The notes under the pieces were generated by a model, which saw nothing but the letters and a program-made list of their open reading frames with translations, made no database searches and was not told the DNA's origin. This document shows, one piece after another, positions 35,457 through 49,559 of a stretch of 64,000 nucleotides of DNA. This DNA comes from Rhabditoides inermis (Eukaryota; Nematoda; Chromadorea; Rhabditida; Rhabditidae): assembly GCA_963966185.1 (NCBI GenBank), contig CAWZYM010000329.1:774501-838500 (forward strand), in the 5' to 3' direction. The translations under genes were made by a program, and so were the position numbers. How positions within the stretch are numbered: position 1 is the first letter of the stretch; each line of letters starts with the position of its first letter.

Positions 35457-38279
35457 AAATACAAAGGTCGTGAACAGGTCTTCGTCCTCTCTGCAGACCT
35501 GTTTACAACGTGTATGAGTCTGTAACGACCTGTCTGAGCCTTTAACAACCTGTCTGAGTCTTTATCAGATCTGTTTAGATCTTTGCAGACCTGTTTACGA
35601 CGTGTGTGAGTCTGTAACGACCTGTCTGAGCCTTTAACAACCTGTCTGAGTCTTTATCAGATCTGTTTAGATCTTTGCAGACCTGTTTACGACGTGTGTA
35701 ATTCTGTAACGACCTGTCTGAGCCTTTAACAACCTGTCTGAGTCTTTAGCAACCTGTCTGAGTCTTTAGCAACCTGTCTGAGTCTTTATCAGATCTGTTT
35801 ACATCTTTGCAGACCTGTTTACGACGTGTGTGAGTCTGTAACGACCTGTCTGAGCCTATAACAACCTGTCTGAGTCTTTATCAGATCTGTTCAGATCTTT
35901 GCAGACCTGTTTACGACCTGTGTAATTCTGTAACGACCTGTCTGAGCCTTTAACAACCTGTCTGGGTCTTTAGCAACCTGTCTGAGTCTTTATCAGATCT
36001 GTTTACATCTTTGCAGACCTGTTCCCGACCTGTGTAAATCTGTAACGACCTGTCTGAGTCTTCAACAACCTGTCTGAGTCTTTTTCAGATCTGTTCAGAT
36101 CTTTGCAGACCTGTTTACGACCTGTGTAATTCTGTAACGACCTGTCTGTGCCTTTAACAACCTGTCTGAGTCTTTATCAGATCTGTTTAGATCTTTGCAG
36201 ACCTGTTTACGACCTGTGTAAGTCTGTTAAGACCTATTTGAGTCTTAAACAACCTGTCTGAGTCTTTTTCAGATCTGTTTAGATTTTTGCAGACCTGTTT
36301 ACGACCTGTGTAATTCTGTAACGACCTGTGTGAGCCTTTAACAACCTGTTTGAGTGTTTATCAGATCTGTTTAGATCTTTGCAGACCTGTTTACGACCTG
36401 TGTAATTCTGTAACGACCTGTCTGAGCCTTTAACAACCTGTCTGAGTCTTTATCAGATCTGTTTAGATCTTTGCAGATCTGTTTACGTCCTATGTAAGTC
36501 TGTAACGACATATTTGAGTCTTTAACAACCTGTCTGAGTCTTTATCAGATCTGTTTAGATCTTTGCAGATCTGTTTACGACCTGTGTAAGTCTGTAACGA
36601 CCTATTTGAGTCTTTAACAACATGTCTGTGTCTTTTTCAGATCTGTTTAGATTTTCGCAGATCTGTTTACGACCTGTGTAATTCTGTAACGACCTGTGTG
36701 AGCCTTTAACAACCTGTCTGAGTTTTTATCAGATCTGTTTAGATCTTTGCAGACCTGTTTACGACCTGTGTAATTCTGTAACGACCTGTCTGAGCCTTTA
36801 ACAACCTGTCTGAGTCTTTATCAGATCTGTTTAGATCTTTGCAGATCTGTTTACGATCTGTGTAGATCTGTAACGACCTGTCTGAGCCTTCAACAACCTG
36901 TCTGAGTCTTTATCAGATCTGTTTAGATCTTTGCAGACCTGTTTACGACCTGACCTGTCTGAGTCTTTAACAATCTGTTTGAGTCTTTTTCAGATCTGTT
37001 TAGATCTTTGCAGACCTGTTTACGATCTGTATAGATCTGTAACGACCTGTCTGAGCCTTTAACAACCTGTCTGAGTCTTTATCAGATCTGTTTAGATCTT
37101 TGCAGATCTGTTTACGACCTATGTAAGTCTGTAACGACATATTTGAGTCTTTAACAACCTGTCTGAGTCTTTATCAGATCTGTTTAGATCTTTGCAGACC
37201 TGTTTACGACCTGTGTAAGTCTGTAACGACCTATTTGAGTCTTAAACAACCTGTCTGAGTCTTTTTCAGATCTGTTTAGATTTTTGCAGACCTGTTTACG
37301 ACCTGTGTAATTCTGTAACGACCTGTGTGAGCCTTTAACAACCTGTCTGAGTGTTTATCAGATCTGTTTACATCTTTGCAGACCTGTTCACGACCTGTGT
37401 AAATCTGTAACGACCTGTCTGAGTCTTCAACAACCTGTCTGAGTCTTTTTCAGATCTGTTCAGATCTTTGCAGACCTGTTTACGACCTGTGTAATTCTGT
37501 AACGACCTGTGTGAGCCTTTAACAACCTGTCTGAGTGTTTATCAGATCTGTTTAGATCTTTGCAGACCTGTTTACGACCTGCGTACTTCTGTAACGACCT
37601 GTCTGAGCCTTTAACAACCTGTCTGAGTCTTTATCAGATCTGTTTAGATCTTTGCAGATCTGTTTACGATCTGTGTAGATCTGTAACGACCTGTCTGAGC
37701 CTTTAACAACCTGTCTGATGTTTAGATTTTTGCAGACCTGTTTACGACCTGTGAATTCTGTAACGACCTGTGTGAGCCTTTAACAACCTGTCTGAGTGTT
37801 TATCAGATCTGTTTAGATCTTTGCAGACCTGTTCACGACCTGTGTAATTCTGTAACGACCTGTCTGAGCCTTTAACAATCTGTCTGAGTCTTTATCAGAT
37901 CTGTTTAGATCTTTGCAGATCTGTTTACGACCTATGTGAGTCTGTAACGACATATTTGAGTCTTTAACAACCTGTCTGAGTCTTTATCAGATCTGTTTAG
38001 ATTTTCGCAGACCTGTTTACGACCTGTGTAGATCTGTAACGACCTGTCTGAGTCTTTTACAACCTGTCTGAGTTTTTATCAGACCAGTTTAGATTTTTGA
38101 AGACCTGTTCACGACCTGTGTAATTCTGTAACGACCTGTCTGAGCCTTTAACAACCTGTCTGAGATATCTGTTCAGATCTTTGGAGACCTGTTTACGACC
38201 TGTGTAATTCTGTAACGACCTGTCTGAGCCTTTAACAACCTGTCTGAGTCTTTATCTATCTGTTTAGATCTTTGCAGAC

Positions 38280-38512
38280 CTGTAACGACCTGTATGATCC
38301 TTTAACAACCTGTCTGAGTCTTCATCATATCTGTTCAGATCTTTGCAGACCTGTTTACGACCTCAGACAGGTTAATAAAGACTCAGACAGGTTGTTAAAG
38401 ACTCAGACAGGTCGTTACAGATCTACACAGGTCGTAAACAGGTCTGCAAAGATCTGAACAGATATGATGAAGACTCAGACAGGTTGTTAAAAGATCATAC
38501 AGGTCGTTACAG
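38280..38512. repeat. Foldback element, copy 10
   Basis: Full-length arms, equivalent to the copy at 32925. Confidence 0.92.
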
Positions 38513-40579
38513 AAATACAAAGGTCGTGAACAGGTCTTCGTCCTCTCTGCAGACCTGTTTACAACGTGTATGAGTCTGTAACGACCTGTCTGAGCCTTTA
38601 ACAACCTGTCTGAGTCTTTATCAGATCTGTTTAGATCTTTGCAGACCTGTTTACGACGTGTGTAATTCTGTAACGACCTGTCTGAGCCTTTAACAACCTG
38701 TCTGAGTCTTTAGCAACCTGTCTGAGTCTTTATCAGATCTGTTTACATCTTTGCAGACCTGTTTACGACGTGTGTGAGTCTGTAACGACCTGTCTGAGCC
38801 TATAACAACCTGTCTGAGTCTTTATCAGATCTGTTCAGATCTTTGCAGACCTGTTTACGACCTGTGTAATTCTGTAACGACCTGTCTGAGCCTTTAACAA
38901 CCTGTCTGGGTCTTTAGCAACCTGTCTGAGTCTTTATCAGATCTGTTTACATCTTTGCAGACCTGTTCCCGACCTGTGTAAATCTGTAACGACCTGTCTG
39001 AGTCTTCAACAACCTGTCTGAGTCTTTTTCAGATCTGTTCAGATCTTTGCAGACCTGTTTACGACCTGTGTAATTCTGTAACGACCTGTCTGTGCCTTTA
39101 ACAACCTGTCTGAGTCTTTATCAGATCTGTTTAGATCTTTGCAGACCTGTTTACGACCTGTGTAAGTCTGTTAAGACCTATTTGAGTCTTAAACAACCTG
39201 TCTGAGTCTTTTTCAGATCTGTTTAGATTTTTGCAGACCTGTTTACGACCTGTGTAATTCTGTAACGACCTGTGTGAGCCTTTAACAACCTGTCTGAGTG
39301 TTTATCAGATCTGTTTAGATCTTTGCAGACCTGTTTACGACCTGTGTAATTCTGTAACGACCTGTCTGAGCCTTTAACAACCTGTCTGAGTCTTTATCAG
39401 ATCTGTTTAGATCTTTGCAGATCTGTTTACGACCTATGTAAGTCTGTAACGACATATTTGAGTCTTTAACAACCTGTCTGAGTCTTTATCAGATCTGTTT
39501 AGATCTTTGCAGATCTGTTTACGACCTGTGTAAGTCTGTAACGACCTATTTGAGTCTTTAACAACATGTCTGTGTCTTTTTCAGATCTGTTTAGATTTTT
39601 GCAGATCTGTTTACGACCTGTGTAATTCTGTAACGACCTGTGTGAGCCTTTAACAACCTGTCTGAGTTTTTATCAGATCTGTTTAGATCTTTGCAGACCT
39701 GTTTACGACCTGTGTAATTCTGTAACGACCTGTCTGAGCCTTTAACAACCTGTCTGAGTCTTTATCAGATCTGTTTAGATCTTTGCAGATCTGTTTACGA
39801 TCTGTGTAGATCTGTAACGACCTGTCTGAGCCTTCAACAACCTGTCTGAGTCTTTATCAGATCTGTTTAGATCTTTGCAGACCTGTTTACGACCTGACCT
39901 GTCTGAGTCTTTAACAATCTGTTTGAGTCTTTTTCAGATCTGTTTAGATCTTTGCAGACCTGTTTACGATCTGTATAGATCTGTAACGACCTGTCTGAGC
40001 CTTTAACAACCTGTCTGAGTCTTTATCAGATCTGTTTAGATCTTTGCAGACCTGTTTACGACCTGACCTGTCTGAGTCTTTAACAATCTGTTTGAGTCTT
40101 TTTCAGATCTGTTTAGATCTTTGCAGACCTGTTTACGATCTGTATAGATCTGTAACGACCTGTCTGAGCCTTTAACAACCTGTCTGAGTCTTTATCAGAT
40201 CTGTTTAGATCTTTGCAGATCTGTTTACGACCTATGTAAGTCTGTTAAGACCTATTTGAGTCTTAAACAACCTGTCTGAGTCTTTTTCAGATCTGTTTAG
40301 ATTTTCGCAGACCTGTTTACGACCTGTGTAGATCTGTAACGACCTGTCTGAGTCTTTTACAACCTGTCTGAGTTTTTATCAGACCAGTTTAGATTTTTGA
40401 AGACCTGTTCACGACCTGTGTAATTCTGTAACGACCTGTCTGAGCCTTTAACAACCTGTCTGAGATATCTGTTCAGATCTTTGGAGACCTGTTTACGACC
40501 TGTGTAATTCTGTAACGACCTGTCTGAGCCTTTAACAACCTGTCTGAGTCTTTATCTATCTGTTTAGATCTTTGCAGAC

Positions 40580-40811
40580 CTGTAACGACCTGTATGATCC
40601 TTTAACAACCTGTCTGAGTCTTCATCATATCTGTTCAGATCTTTGCAGACCTGTTTACGACCTCAGACAGGTTAATAAAGACTCAGACAGGTTGTTAAAG
40701 ACTCAGACAGGTCGTTACAGATCTACACAGGTCGTAAACAGGTCTGCAAAGATCTGAACAGATATGATGAGACTCAGACAGGTTGTTAAAAGATCATACA
40801 GGTCGTTACAG
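40580..40811. repeat. Foldback element, copy 11 (1-bp deletion)
   Basis: Equivalent to the copy at 35225, and the last foldback of this type in the window. Confidence 0.9.
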
Positions 40812-43800
40812 AAATACAAAGGTCGTGAACAGGTCTTCGTCCTCTCTGCAGACCTGTTTACAACGTGTATGAGTCTGTAACGACCTGTCTGAGCCTTTAA
40901 CAACCTGTCTGAGTCTTTATCAGATCTGTTTAGATCTTTGCAGACCTGTTTACGACGTGTGTGAGTCTGTAACGACCTGTCTGAGCCTTTAACAACCTGT
41001 CTGAGTCTTTATCAGATCTGTTTAGATCTTTGCAGACCTGTTTACGACGTGTGTAATTCTGTAACGACCTGTCTGAGCCTTTAACAACCTGTCTGAGTCT
41101 TTAGCAACCTGTCTGAGTCTTTAGCAACCTGTCTGAGTCTTTATCAGATCTGTTTACATCTTTGCAGACCTGTTTACGACGTGTGTGAGTCTGTAACGAC
41201 CTGTCTGAGCCTATAACAACCTGTCTGAGTCTTTATCAGATCTGTTCAGATCTTTGCAGACCTGTTTACGACCTGTGTAATTCTGTAACGACCTGTCTGA
41301 GCCTTTAACAACCTGTCTGGGTCTTTAGCAACCTGTCTGAGTCTTTATCAGATCTGTTTACATCTTTGCAGACCTGTTCCCGACCTGTGTAAATCTGTAA
41401 CGACCTGTCTGAGTCTTCAACAACCTGTCTGAGTCTTTTTCAGATCTGTTCAGATCTTTGCAGACCTGTTTACGACCTGTGTAATTCTGTAACGACCTGT
41501 CTGTGCCTTTAACAACCTGTCTGAGTCTTTATCAGATCTGTTTAGATCTTTGCAGACCTGTTTACGACCTGTGTAAGTCTGTTAAGACCTATTTGAGTCT
41601 TAAACAACCTGTCTGAGTCTTTTTCAGATCTGTTTAGATTTTTGCAGACCTGTTTACGACCTGTGTAATTCTGTAACGACCTGTGTGAGCCTTTAACAAC
41701 CTGTTTGAGTGTTTATCAGATCTGTTTAGATCTTTGCAGACCTGTTTACGACCTGTGTAATTCTGTAACGACCTGTCTGAGCCTTTAACAACCTGTCTGA
41801 GTCTTTATCAGATCTGTTTAGATCTTTGCAGATCTGTTTACGTCCTATGTAAGTCTGTAACGACATATTTGAGTCTTTAACAACCTGTCTGAGTCTTTAT
41901 CAGATCTGTTTAGATCTTTGCAGATCTGTTTACGACCTGTGTAAGTCTGTAACGACCTATTTGAGTCTTTAACAACATGTCTGTGTCTTTTTCAGATCTG
42001 TTTAGATTTTTGCAGATCTGTTTACGACCTGTGTAATTCTGTAACGACCTGTGTGAGCCTTTAACAACCTGTCTGAGTTTTTATCAGATCTGTTTAGATC
42101 TTTGCAGACCTGTTTACGACCTGTGTAATTCTGTAACGACCTGTCTGAGCCTTTAACAACCTGTCTGAGTCTTTATCAGATCTGTTTAGATCTTTGCAGA
42201 TCTGTTTACGATCTGTGTAGATCTGTAACGACCTGTCTGAGCCTTCAACAACCTGTCTGAGTCTTTATCAGATCTGTTTAGATCTTTGCAGACCTGTTTA
42301 CGACCTGACCTGTCTGAGTCTTTAACAATCTGTTTGAGTCTTTTTCAGATCTGTTTAGATCTTTGCAGACCTGTTTACGATCTGTATAGATCTGTAACGA
42401 CCTGTCTGAGCCTTTAACAACCTGTCTGAGTCTTTATCAGATCTGTTTAGATCTTTGCAGATCTGTTTACGACCTATGTAAGTCTGTAACGACATATTTG
42501 AGTCTTTAACAACCTGTCTGAGTCTTTATCAGATCTGTTTAGATCTTTGCAGATCTGTTTACGACCTGTGTAAGTCTGTAACGACCTATTTGAGTCTTTA
42601 ACAACATGTCTGTGTCTTTTTCAGATCTGTTTAGATTTTTGCAGATCTGTTTACGACCTGTGTAATTCTGTAACGACCTGTGTGAGCCTTTAACAACCTG
42701 TCTGAGTTTTTATCAGATCTGTTTAGATCTTTGCAGATCTGTTTACGATCTGTGTAGATCTGTAACGACCTGTCTGAGCCTTCAACAACCTGTCTGAGTC
42801 TTTAACAATCTGTTTGAGTCTTTTTCAGATCTGTTTAGATCTTTGCAGACCTGTTTACGATCTGTATAGATCTGTAACGACCTGTCTGAGCCTTTAACAT
42901 TCTGTCTGAGTCTTTATCAGATCTGTTTAGATCTTTGCAGACCTGTTTACGACCTGTGTAATTCTGTAACGACCTGTGTAATTCTGTAACGACCTGTCTG
43001 AGCCTTTAACAACCTGTCTGAGTCTTTATCAGATATGTTTAGATCTTTGCAGACCTGTTTACGACCTGTGTAAGTCTGTAACGACCTATTTGAGTCCTAA
43101 ACAACCTGTCTGAGTCTTTTTCAGATCTGTTTAGATTTTTGCAGACCTGTTTACGACCTGTGTAATTCTGTAACGACCTGTGTGAGCCTTTAACAACCTG
43201 TCTGAGTGTTTATCAGATCTGTTTAGACTTTTGCAGATCTGTTTACGATCTGTGTAGATCTGTAACGACCTGTCTGAGCCTTTAACAACCTGTCTGAGTC
43301 TTTATCAGATCTGTTTAGATCTTTGCAGACCTGTTTACGACCTGTGTAATTCTGTAACGACCTGTCTGAGCCTTTAACAACCTGTCTGAGTCTTTATCAG
43401 ATATGTTTAGATCTTTGCAGACCTGTTTACGACCTGTGTAATTCTGTAACGACCTGTGTGAGCCTTTAACAACCTGTCTGTGTCTTTTTCAGATCTGTTT
43501 AGATTTTTGCAGATCTGTTTACGACCTGTGTAATTCTGTAACGACCTGTCTGAGCCTTCAACAACCTGTCTGAGTCTTTATCAGATCTGTTTAGATCTTT
43601 GCAGACCTGTTTACGACCTGACCTGTCTGAGTCTTTAACAATCTGTTTGAGTCTTTTTCAGATCTGTTTAGATCTTTGCAGACCTGTTTACGATCTGTAT
43701 AGATCTGTAACGACCTGTCTGAGCCTTTAACAACCTGTCTGAGTCTTTATCAGATCTGTTTAGATCTTTGCAGACCTGTTTACGACCTGTGTAATTCTGT

Positions 43801-44309
43801 AACGACCTGTGTAATTCTGTAACGACCTGTCTGAGCCTTTAACAACCTGTCTGAGTCTTTATCAGATATGTTTAGATCTTTGCAGACCTGTTTACGACCT
43901 GTGTAAGTCTGTAACGACCTATTTGAGTCCTAAACAACCTGTCTGAGTCTTTTTCAGATCTGTTTAGATTTTTGCAGACCTGTTTACGACCTGTGTAATT
44001 CTGTAACGACCTGTGTGAGCCTTTAACAACCTGTCTGAGTGTTTATCAGATCTGTTTAGATTTTTGCAGATCTGTTTACGATCTGTGTAGATCTGTAACG
44101 ACCTGTCTGAGCCTTTAACAACCTGTCTGAGTCTTTATCAGATCTGTTTAGATCTTTGCAGACCTGTTTACGACCTGTGTAATTCTGTAACGACCTGTCT
44201 GAGCCTTTAACAACCTGTCTGAGTCTTTATCAGATATGTTTAGATCTTTGCAGACCTGTTTACGACCTGTGTAATTCTGTAACGACCTGTGTGAGCCTTT
44301 AACAACCTG

Positions 44310-44331
44310 TCTGAGTGTTTAAAGAGTCAGA
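44310..44331. repeat. A1/A2 strand-switch junction, copy 3
   Basis: gtgttt to aaagagtcag at 44320/44321. Confidence 0.92.
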
Positions 44332-46240
44332 CAGGTCGTTACAGATCTGCCCAGGTCGTTAACAGGTCTGCAAAAGTCTAAACTGATCTGATATAGACTC
44401 AGACAGTTTGTTAAAGAGTCAGACAGGTCGTTACAGATCTACACAGTTCGTAAACAGGTATTCAAAGATCTAAACTGATTTGATATAGACTCAGACAGGT
44501 TGTTAAAGAGTCAGACAGGTCGTTACAAATCTACACAGGTCGTAAACAGGTCTGCAAAAAATCTCAACTGATCTGATATAGACTCAGACAGTTTGTTAAA
44601 GAGTCACACAGGTCGTTACAGATCTACACAGTTCGTAAACAGGTCTTCAAAGATCTAAACTGATTTGATATAGACTCAGACAGGTTGTTAAAGAGTCAGA
44701 CAGGTCGTTACAAATCTACACAGGTCGTAAACAGGTCTGCAAAAATCTAAACTGATCTGATATAGACTAAGACAGGTTGCTAAAGAGTCAGACAGGTCGT
44801 TACAGATCTACACAGGTCGTAAACAGGTCTGGAAAGATCTAAACTGATCTGATATAGACTCAAACAGGTTGTTAAAGACTCAGACAGGTCGTTGCAAATC
44901 TACACGGGTCGTAAACAGGTCTCCAAAGGTCTAAACTGATTTGATATAGACTCAGACAGGTTGTTAAAGAGTCAGACAGGTCGTTACAGATCTACACAGG
45001 TCGTAAACAGGTCTGCAAAGATCTAAACTGATCTGATATAGACTAAGACAGGTTGCTAAAGAGTCAGACAGGTCGTTACAGATCTACACAGGTCGTAAAC
45101 AGGTCTGGAAAGATCTAAACAGATCTGTCCAAGACTCAGACAGGTTGTTAAAGAGTCAGACAGGTCGTTACAGATCTGCACAGGTCGTAAACAGGTCTGG
45201 AAAGATCTAAACTGATCTGAAATAGACTCAGACAGGTTGCTAAAGAATCAGACAGGTCGTTACAGATCTACACAGGTCGTAAACAGGTCTGGAAAGATCT
45301 AAACAGATCTGTCCAAGACTCTGACAGGTTGTTAAAGAGTCAGACAGGTCGTTACAGATCTGCCCAGGTCGTTAACAGGTCTGCAAAAATCTAAACTGAT
45401 CTGATTTAGACTCAGACAGTTTGTTAAAGAGTCAGACAGGTCGTTACAGATCTACACAGATCGTAAACAGGTCTGCAAAGGTCTGAACTGATATGATAAA
45501 GACTCAGACAGGTTGTTAAAGAGTCAGACAGGTCGTTACAGATCTACACAGTTCGTAAACAGGTCTTCAAAGATCTTAACTGATATGATTTAGACTCAGA
45601 CAGGTTGTTAAAGAGTCAGACAGGTCGTTACAGATTTACACAGGTCGTAAACAGGTCTGCAAAGGTCTAAACTGATTTGAAAGACTCAGACAGGTTGTTA
45701 AAGAGTCAGACAGGTCGTTACAGATCCACACAGGTCGTAAACAGGTCTGCAAAAATCTAAACTGATCTGATATAGACTCAGACAGGTTGCTAAAGAGTCA
45801 GACAGGTCGTTGCAAATCTACACAGGTCGTAAACAGGTCTTCAAAGGTCTAAACTGATCTGATAACGACTCAGACAGGTTGTTAAAGAGTCAGACAGGTC
45901 GTTACAGATCTACACAGTTCGTAAACAGGTCTGCAAAAACCTAAACTGATTTGATAACGACTCAGACAGGTTGTTAAAAAGTCAGACAGGTCGTTACAGA
46001 TCTACACAGGGCGTAAACAGGTCTGCAAAGATCTAAACAGATCTGATATAGACTCAGACAGGTTGTTAAAGACTCAGACAGGTCGTTACAAATCTACACA
46101 GGTCGTAAACAGGTCTACAAAGGTCTAAACTGATCTGATAAAGACTCAGACAGGTTGTTAAAGAGTAAGACAGGTCGTTACAGATTCACACAGGTCGTAA
46201 ACAGGTCTGCAAAGATCTAAACTGATCTGATATAGACTCA
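44321..46240 (-). repeat. Satellite A2 array, reverse orientation (1920 bp)
   Basis: Same monomer order as the other A2 blocks but shorter. Near 45950 it passes from aaaacctaaactgat directly to ttgataacgactc, skipping two monomers that the copy at 49549 keeps (184 bp). Confidence 0.93.
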
Positions 46241-48986
46241 AATGTCGCAATTGTCGCAAATTTCGTCAAGTATGAATGTCAAAATGTCAGAATGTCAGAA
46301 TGATGCAAACATCGCAAAAGTCGCAAATGTCGCAAACGTCGCAAATGTCGCAAACGTCGCAAACGTCGCAAATGTCGCAAATGTCGCAAAGTAAGAATGT
46401 CAGAATGTCAGAACGATGCAAACATCGCAAATGTCGCAGATGTCGCAAATGTCGCAAATGTCGCAAATGTCGCAAATGTCGCAAATGTCGCAAATGTCAG
46501 AAAAATCAGAACGCCAGAATGTCAAAATGTCAGAATGTCAGATTGTCAGAGTGTCAGAATATCAGAATGATGCAAACATCGCAATTGTCGCAAATGTCGC
46601 AAAGGTCGCAAAGGTCGCAAAGGTCGCAAATGTCGCAAATGATGCAAACGTCGCAAATGTCGCAAATGTCGCAAATGTCGCAAATGTTGCAAATGTCGCG
46701 AATGTCGCAGTTGTCGCAAATGTCGCAAATGTCGCGAATGTCGCGAATGTCGCAAATGTCGCAAATGATGCAAATTTCGCGAATGTCGCCAAGTAAGAAT
46801 GTCAAAATGTCAGAATGTCAGAATGATGCAAACATCGCAAATGTCGCAAATGTCGCAAATGTCGCAAATGTCGCAAATGTCGCAAATGATGCAAATGTCG
46901 GAAATGTCGCCAAGAAAGAATGTCAAAATGTCAGAATGTCAGAATGATGCAAACATCGCAAATGTCGCAAATGTCGAAAATGTCGCAAATGTCGAAAAGA
47001 ATGCAAATGTCGCAAATGTCGCGAACATCGCAAAGTAAGAATGGCAGAATGTCAGAATGATGCAAACATCGCAAATGTCGCAAATGTTGCAAATGCCACA
47101 ATGTATCGCAAATGCCGCGAATGTCGCAATTGTCGTAAATGTCGCAAATGTTGCAAATGTCGCGAATGTCGCAATTGTCGCAAATGTCGATAAATAAGAA
47201 TGTCAGAATGATGTAAATATCGCAAATGTCGCAAATGTCGCAAATGTCGCAAATGTCGCGAATGTCGCAAATGTCGCAAATGTCGCAAATGATGCAAATG
47301 TCGCAAATGTCGCCAAGTAAGAATGTCAAAATGTCAGAATGTCAGAATGATGCAAACATCGCAAATGTCGCAAATGTCGCAAATGTCGCAAATGATGCAA
47401 ATGTCGCAAATGTCGTTAAGAAAGAATGTCAAAATGTCAGAATGTCAGAATGATGCAAACATCGCAAATGTCGCAAATGTCGAAAATGTCGCAAATGTCG
47501 CAAAGAATGAAAATGTCGCAAATGTCGCAAACGTCGCAAAGTAAGAATGTCAGAATGTCAGAATGATGCAAACATCGCAAATGTCGCAAATGTCGCAAAT
47601 GATGCAAATGTCACAAATTATCGCAAATGCCGCGAATGTCGCAATTGTCGTAAATGTCGTAAATGTTGCAAATGTCGCGAATGTCGCAATTGTCGCAAAT
47701 GTCGATAAATAAGAATGTCAGAATGATGCAAATGTCGCAAATGTCGCAAATGTCGCAAATGTCGCAAATGGCGCAAATGTCGCCAAGTAAGAATGTCAAA
47801 ATGTCAGAATGTCAGAATGATGCAAACATCGCAAATGTTGCAAATGTCGCAAATGTCGCAAATGATGCAAATGTCGCGAAAGTCGCCAAGAAAAAATGTC
47901 AAAATGTCAGAATGTCAGAATGATGCAAACATCGCAAATGTCGCACATGTCGCAAATGTCGCCAAGTGAGAATGTCAAAATGTCAGAATGTCAGAATGAT
48001 GCAAACATCGCAAATGTCGCAAATGTCGCAAATGTCGCAAATGTCGCAAATGATGCAAATGTCGCAAATGTCGCAAATGTCGCAAATGTCGCAAATGTTG
48101 CAAATGTCGCGAATGTCGCAATTGTCGCGAATGTCGATAAATAAGAATGTCAGAATGATGCAAATATCGCAAATGTCGCAAATGTCAGAAAAATCAGAAC
48201 GCCAGAATGTCAAAATGTCAGAATGTCAGACTGTCAGAGTGTCAGAATATCAGAATGATGCAAACATCGCAATTGTCGCAAAGGTCGCAAAGGTCGCAAA
48301 TGTCGCAAAGGTCGCAAATGTCGCAAATGATGCAAATGTCGCAAATGTCGCAAATGTCGCAAATGTCGCAAATGTTGCAAATGTCGCGAATGTCGCAATT
48401 GTCGCGAATGTCGATAAATAAGAATGTCAGAATGATGCAAATATCGCAAATGTCGCAAATGTCGCAAATGTCGCGAATGTCGCAATTGTCGCAAATGTCG
48501 CAAATGTCGCGAATGATGCATATGTCGCAAATGTCGCAAATGTCGCAAATGTCGCAAATGTCGCAAACATAGCAAAGTAAGAATGTCAGAATTTCAGAAA
48601 GATGCAAACATCGCAAATGTCGCAAATGTCGCCAAGTAAGAATGTCAAAATGTCAGAATGTCAGAATGATGCAAACATCGCAAATGTCGCAAATGTCGCA
48701 AATGTCGCAAATGATGCATATGTCGCAAATGTCGCAAATGTCGCAAATGTCGCAAATGTCGCAAACATAGCAAAGTAAGAATGTCAGAATTTCAGAAAGA
48801 TGCAAACATCGCAAATGTCGCAAATGTCGCAAATGATGCAAATGTCACAAATTATCGCAAATGCCGCGAATGTCGCAATTGTCGTAAATGTCGCAAATGT
48901 TGCAAATGTCGCGAATGTCGCAATTGTCGCAAATGTCGATAAATAAGAATGTCAGAATGATGCAAATATCGCAAATGTCGCAAATG
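46241..48986 (+). repeat. Minisatellite B block 6 (2746 bp)
   Basis: Same entry from A2 as block 4. It contains many header segments (aagaatgtcaaaatg), several gataaataag segments, gatgcaaac starts and tracts of aaggtcgc. CpG decay products are visible: atgttgcaa (TCG to TTG) and atgtcacaa (CGC to CAC). The 223-residue reading frame from 46276 is a product of the stop-free unit. Exit is abnormal: gcaaatg then tttagatc. Confidence 0.94.
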
Positions 48987-49548
48987 TTTAGATCTTTGCA
49001 GACCTGTTTACGACCTGTGTAATTCTGTAACGACCTGTGTAATTTTGTAACGACCTGTCTGAGCCTTTAACAACCTGTCTGAGTCTTTATCAGATATGTT
49101 TAGATCTTTGCAGACCTGTTTACGACCTGTGTAAGTCTGTAACGACCTATTTGAGTCCTAAACAACCTGTCTGAGTCTTTTTCAGATCTGTTTAGATTTT
49201 TGCAGACCTGTTTACGACCTGTGTAATTCTGTAACGACCTGTGTGAGCCTTTAACAACCTGTCTGAGTGTTTATCAGATCTGTTTAGATTTTTGCAGATC
49301 TGTTTACGATCTGTGTAGATCTGTAACGACCTGTCTGAGCCTTTAACAACCTGTCTGAGTCTTTATCAGATCTGTTTAGATCTTTGCAGACCTGTTTACG
49401 ACCTGTGTAATTCTGTAACGACCTGTCTGAGCCTTTAACAACCTGTCTGAGTCTTTATCAGATATGTTTAGATCTTTGCAGACCTGTTTACGACCTGTGT
49501 AATTCTGTAACGACCTGTGTGAGCCTTTAACAACCTGTCTGAGTGTTT
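48987..49548 (+). repeat. Satellite A1, 562 bp
   Basis: About six monomers in plus orientation, matching 43759-44320, with one aattttgtaac change. Ends at strand switch 4. Confidence 0.93.
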
Positions 49549-49559
49549 AAAGAGTCAGA
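49538..49559. repeat. A1/A2 strand-switch junction, copy 4
   Basis: gtgttt to aaagagtcag at 49548/49549. Confidence 0.92.

Larger units (their letters stand above)
31836..37190 (+). repeat. Higher-order repeat III, copy 1 (5355 bp)
   Basis: A1 only, with two foldback elements 2300 bp apart. Every landmark checked recurs 5355 bp downstream: foldbacks 32925 to 38280 and 35225 to 40580, and the acgacgtgtgtaattctg monomer at 33299 to 38654. Boundaries are good to about one monomer. Confidence 0.85.
37191..42545 (+). repeat. Higher-order repeat III, copy 2 (5355 bp)
   Basis: Near-identical to copy 1. One difference seen is gattttcgcag in copy 1 (about 36647) against gatttttgcag in copy 2. Confidence 0.85.
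31692..44320 (+). repeat. Longest A1 array (12.6 kb), no B and no A2
   Basis: Plus-oriented A1 with four foldback elements (32925, 35225, 38280, 40580). Most of it is two copies of a 5355-bp unit. No gene and no other feature seen. Confidence 0.94.
43759..48986 (+). repeat. Higher-order repeat IV, copy 1 (5228 bp)
   Basis: A1(+) 43759-44320, A2(-) 44321-46240, B 46241-48986. The next copy starts at 48987, where B (gcaaatg) is fused to mid-monomer A1 (tttagatctttgc). 43759 begins with the same tttagatc, so the unit length is exact. Confidence 0.87.

Noticed and set aside
46276..46947. A 223-residue open frame (MSQ/CRK repeats), and all other long frames in B
   Set aside because: The 9-bp unit lacks stops in all six frames, so long frames arise on both strands at once. 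No start context, splice structure or non-repeat domain is present. Frames break wherever a header shifts register.
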